Shown here piece by piece: positions 29,327-31,614 of a stretch of DNA of 31,614 nucleotides. The notes under the pieces were generated by a model that was not told the DNA's origin, did no database searches, and saw nothing but the letters and a program-made list of their open reading frames with translations. The position numbers and the translations under genes are program-made. The stretch's first letter is position 1. Each line of letters opens with the position of its first letter. The stretch is taken from positions 1 through 31,614 of the forward strand of contig UQSV01000015.1 in the NCBI GenBank assembly GCA_900543875.1. The letters run 5' to 3'. The DNA comes from an uncultured Coriobacteriaceae bacterium. Its GTDB lineage: Bacteria > Actinomycetota > Coriobacteriia > Coriobacteriales > Atopobiaceae.

Positions 29327-30187
29327 CTAGCGCCAGCAGGGTTGGACGGCCATGCCCACGAGGCTCGCGCCGGTGTGGACGATGAGGTCGGGCGAGATGC
29401 CGCTGCGCACCACGTCGACGACGTTGGGGATGGTCTCGCGGATCTTGGCCGTGAGCTCGTCGAGCCTGTCCTCGGCCTTGGTGCAGCATACGGCGCAGAC
29501 AACGCGCTCGTAGCGCTTGGCCTGCTCCTGGACAAACGCCAGCTCTGCGGCGAGGGCCTTCTCCCAGCCGCGGGCCTTCTTGACCGTGGCGTACTTGCCC
29601 TCGGCGTCGCAGTAGAAGACGGGCTTGATGTTGAGGGCGCTGCCCAGGCGATACGTCGCCTCGTTGATGCGGCCGCCGTGGCGCAGGTACTTGAGCTCGC
29701 GCACCGTGAAGTAGACGCGCGTGTGCTCGGAGAGGTCTGCGAGCCTAGGTCCCAGCTCCTCGAAGGGAACGCCCGCCTCGATCATCTCGACTGCGGCCAT
29801 GACCACGAGGCCCGCGGCGACGCCGATGCTCTTGGTGTCGACCACGGTGACGGGGAAGCCCTCCATCTGCCTGGCGACGAGCTCGGCGGTCTGGCAGGTG
29901 GCCGAGAGCCCCGAGCTGATCGTCACGAGCACGGCACGCTCGTAGCCGTCGGCGCGTGCGGCCTCGAGGGCGGCCTGGATGTCTGCGGGGCTCGGCAGGC
30001 TCGTGGTGGGAATCTCGGTGGCGAAGCGGTCGATGACCTCGTCGGTGGTGATGTCGACGCCCGAGCGGTACGAGCCGTCCGCGTAGTTCACCACCAGGGG
30101 GATGTTGCGCACGTCATGGGCCTCGCAGAAGTCTGCGGGGGTGTTGGTGCCCGTGTCCGCGAGGACGGCGATGCGCTGGTCGTTCAT
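29327..30187 (-). CDS. DegV-family fatty-acid-binding protein
   Basis: This 286-residue cytoplasmic protein of the DegV family has two lobes that hold one fatty acid. Some members (FakB) present it to the kinase FakA for entry into phospholipid synthesis. Typical segments are VLADTGTNTPADF at the N-terminus, PTTSLPSPADIQAALE (about 60-75), LVTISSGLSATCQTA (about 86-100) and ELKYLRHGGRINEA (about 163-176). The length is normal. ATG 30187 is preceded by GAGGAGAG. No fakA gene is in the window. It is divergent from a DUF1836 gene across a region with a perfect palindrome, which suggests joint control. The lipid-binding role is from the family and the particular ligand is unknown. Confidence 0.92.
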   Translation of the reverse strand: MNDQRIAVLADTGTNTPADFCEAHDVRNIPLVVNYADGSYRSGVDITTDEVIDRFATEIPTTSLPSPADIQAALEAARADGYERAVLVTISSGLSATCQTAELVARQMEGFPVTVVDTKSIGVAAGLVVMAAVEMIEAGVPFEELGPRLADLSEHTRVYFTVRELKYLRHGGRINEATYRLGSALNIKPVFYCDAEGKYATVKKARGWEKALAAELAFVQEQAKRYERVVCAVCCTKAEDRLDELTAKIRETIPNVVDVVRSGISPDLIVHTGASLVGMAVQPCWR

Positions 30188-30263
30188 GGTCTCTCCTCGC
30201 TGGCGTTCCGCGGCCGTGCCGTTAACTCATGAGCGGCAGTATAGCCTATGAATATGGAGGATT

Positions 30264-30294
30264 AGCACATCTAGTATTTAAAACTAGATGTGCT
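30264..30294. promoter_or_regulatory. Perfect 12-bp inverted repeat between divergent promoters
   Basis: AGCACATCTAGT (30264-30275) and ACTAGATGTGCT (30283-30294) flank ATTTAAA in an AT-rich island within GC-rich DNA. For degV (minus), a -10 TATACT lies at 30243-30238 and the palindrome covers its -35. For DUF1836 (plus), a possible -35 TTTAAA (30277-30282) is in the centre and -10 CATAAT is at 30301-30306. It is a strong candidate operator for both genes. Confidence 0.6.
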
Positions 30295-30407
30295 GCTTTT
30301 CATAATGTGTAAACTAGCGTGGACGAGAAGAACGCCGGCGTGCAGGTGCCGGCGACGCTGCGGCCGAGAGGGTCGGGCGTGGCGGACACGCGAGGGGGGG
30401 GTGGCCC

Positions 30408-30959
30408 ATGACGCTCGACGATGACGAGGCGCGCGAGCTGGCGCGTCGCATGGCCTACGCCCACATCATGCGCATTGACGAGATGCCCCGCATCGAGCTC
30501 TACCTCGACCAGGTGCTTGCGCTCGTGTCGCAGAGCCTGTCGTTCATGGCCCTTCCCGGCGAGGAGCTGCTCACCGGCTCGATGGTCAACAACTACGTGA
30601 AGCAGCGCGTCGTGCCCGCGCCGCAGCGCCGCCGCTACACGCGCCGCCACGTGGCGACCCTCATCTTCGCGTGCTCGTTCAAGCGCGTGTTCTCGATCTC
30701 GCAGATTCGTGACCTGTACCAGGTCTGCGTCGACCGCGGGGTCAACGTGGCGGCCACCTATGACGCGCTGGCGGGCTCGCTCGAGGACGCGCTTGCCCAG
30801 CGCTTCGACGGAACCGTGCCCCTCTCGACGCCCACCGTCGAGCTCACCGACGCCGAGGGCACGCCCGTTGCCCCCGACCTCGCCCGCGTGATGGAGGCTG
30901 GCGTCGAGGCGGTGGCCGACAAGGTCTTCGTGGAGCAGACACTGCTGCTGGGGCGCTAG
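30408..30959 (+). CDS. DUF1836 protein, putative DNA-binding regulator
   Basis: This 183-residue soluble protein has the DUF1836 domain: MPRIELYLDQVLALV (about 26-40), then LLTGSMVNNYVKQRVVPAPQ (about 55-74), RRRYTRRHVATLIFACSFKRVFS and ISQIRDLY. The TGSMVNNYVK and Y-R-HV-L segments look like a MerR-type winged helix. B. subtilis YkrK, of this family, acts as a transcription regulator, so a DNA-binding role is reasonable. The C-terminal 60 residues are variable. A G-run (GGGGGG) just before ATG 30408 serves as ribosome binding site. It is divergent from degV, and the palindrome between them is its likely target. The family is fairly sure and the function inferred. Confidence 0.85.
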   Translation: MTLDDDEARELARRMAYAHIMRIDEMPRIELYLDQVLALVSQSLSFMALPGEELLTGSMVNNYVKQRVVPAPQRRRYTRRHVATLIFACSFKRVFSISQIRDLYQVCVDRGVNVAATYDALAGSLEDALAQRFDGTVPLSTPTVELTDAEGTPVAPDLARVMEAGVEAVADKVFVEQTLLLGR

Positions 30960-31125
30960 GCGCGGCCGGCGCGTGGTATTGCTCGTGTTCAACCCGTAGG
31001 GACGCGCCGCGGTCGCGCGCGTGTGCGGGCGGCGCGGTTACAATGAAAACGTTGTGCATATTCCGGGCGCGCAGGCGTCCGCAGGTGTCCGCGCGAGGGT
31101 GCGGGCAAGGATAGAAGGAGAGTCC

Positions 31126-31614
31126 ATGAGCACGGTCTACGTCTTTGGTCACAAGAACCCCGACAACGACGCCATCATGTCGGCCGTCGTGCTGTCGCAG
31201 CTGCTCAACCAGGTCAACTACGACGGCAACACCTACGTTGCCCGCCGCCTGGGCTCGCTGCCCGCCGAGTCTGCCAAGCTCCTCGCCGACAACGGCGTGG
31301 CCGAGCCCGAGCTGCTCGAGGTCATCGAGGCCGCCGACGAGCCCCAGCAGGTCGTTCTCACCGACCACAACGAGGATGGCCAGACCGTCGACGGCATCGC
31401 CAACGCCGTCGTCACCGGCGTTGTCGACCACCACCGCATCGGCGGCTTCACCACGGCCGCCCCGCTGCACTACATCGCCCTGCCCTGGGGCTCCAGCTGC
31501 ACCATCGTCGCCAAGCTCTTCGAGGTCCTGGGCGTTGAGCCCACGCGCGAGCAGGCCACGCTGCTGCTCTCGGCCATGATGACCGACACGCTCATGCTCA
31601 AGAGCCCCACCACC
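31126..31614 (+). CDS. ppaC: Manganese-dependent inorganic pyrophosphatase, 5' part
   Basis: The first 163 codons of a family II (DHH-type) soluble pyrophosphatase are present; the gene runs off the window. It hydrolyses pyrophosphate to two phosphates in the cytoplasm. The metal ligands His9, Asp13 and Asp15 (FGHKNPDNDA), Asp80 (LTDHNEDGQ) and the DHH motif Asp101-His102-His103 (VVDHHRIGGF) are all visible. LPWGSSCTIV and LLSAMMTDTLMLKSPT follow as in complete homologues. ATG 31126 has AAGGAGA five to six bases upstream. A possible -10, TACAAT, lies at 31039-31044, without a clear -35. CBS/DRTGG insertions found in some members, after this point, cannot be checked. Confidence 0.95.
   Translation, partial: MSTVYVFGHKNPDNDAIMSAVVLSQLLNQVNYDGNTYVARRLGSLPAESAKLLADNGVAEPELLEVIEAADEPQQVVLTDHNEDGQTVDGIANAVVTGVVDHHRIGGFTTAAPLHYIALPWGSSCTIVAKLFEVLGVEPTREQATLLLSAMMTDTLMLKSPTT

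Overview
The window is high-GC, gene-dense bacterial chromosome. It most likely comes from the class Coriobacteriia (Collinsella/Olsenella-like Actinomycetota). The evidence is the GC-rich codon use together with an MEP-pathway ispE, a fused ECF ATPase, a LysS carrying a C-terminal tRNA-binding domain, a short TatA with a zinc ribbon, a UPF0210 protein, and a DegV/DUF1836 pair. The genus is an inference; no 16S rRNA gene is present. No insertion sequence, prophage or CRISPR array is visible.

Layout. 1-1794: the 3' end of ispE, a tRNA-Pro(CGG) with its own promoter and terminator, then a translationally coupled SdpR/SdpI-type repressor-immunity pair. 1804-3175 (-): a DUF362 iron-sulfur protein, with a start-less protein-like remnant just beyond its stop. 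3176-7681: a 550-nt regulatory gap, an APC permease, an amidohydrolase and a LysR regulator, which look like one uptake and hydrolysis module for an amino acid or peptide derivative. 7832-9441: a metallophosphoesterase facing a spermidine-synthase-like membrane-anchored methyltransferase-fold protein. 9705-12720: tatA with a zinc-ribbon tail, greA and lysS, each followed by its own terminator. 12894-17358: a ThrE-type exporter and clpC.

17569-22029 (-) is an envelope block: an NlpC/P60 hydrolase with a Tat-like signal, galE, a polyprenyl synthetase and a two-domain peptidoglycan-binding protein. 22136-25457 (-) is a complete riboflavin ECF transporter operon (ribU, fused ecfAA', ecfT) under an FMN riboswitch with a good promoter. 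Then come murB (+), a class-A beta-lactamase-fold serine hydrolase (-), a UPF0210 protein (-) and a DegV lipid-binding protein (-). DegV is divergent from a DUF1836 gene (+) across a perfect palindrome. The window ends inside a manganese-dependent inorganic pyrophosphatase gene.

The most unusual content is not a gene cluster but two families of dispersed, structured intergenic repeats. Family A is a 61-bp imperfect hairpin with two copies (3393-3453 and 7730-7790). Family B is a 78-bp element of two 31-bp arms around a conserved 16-bp spacer, with two full copies in opposite orientation (17426-17503 and 26542-26619), both in convergent gene ends, plus a single-arm copy (29288-29319). Compensatory base changes between copies indicate selection on the paired structure. 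Several strong palindromes in promoter regions (27682-27699, 30264-30294, 20680-20693, 14639-14655, 810-826) are candidate operators.
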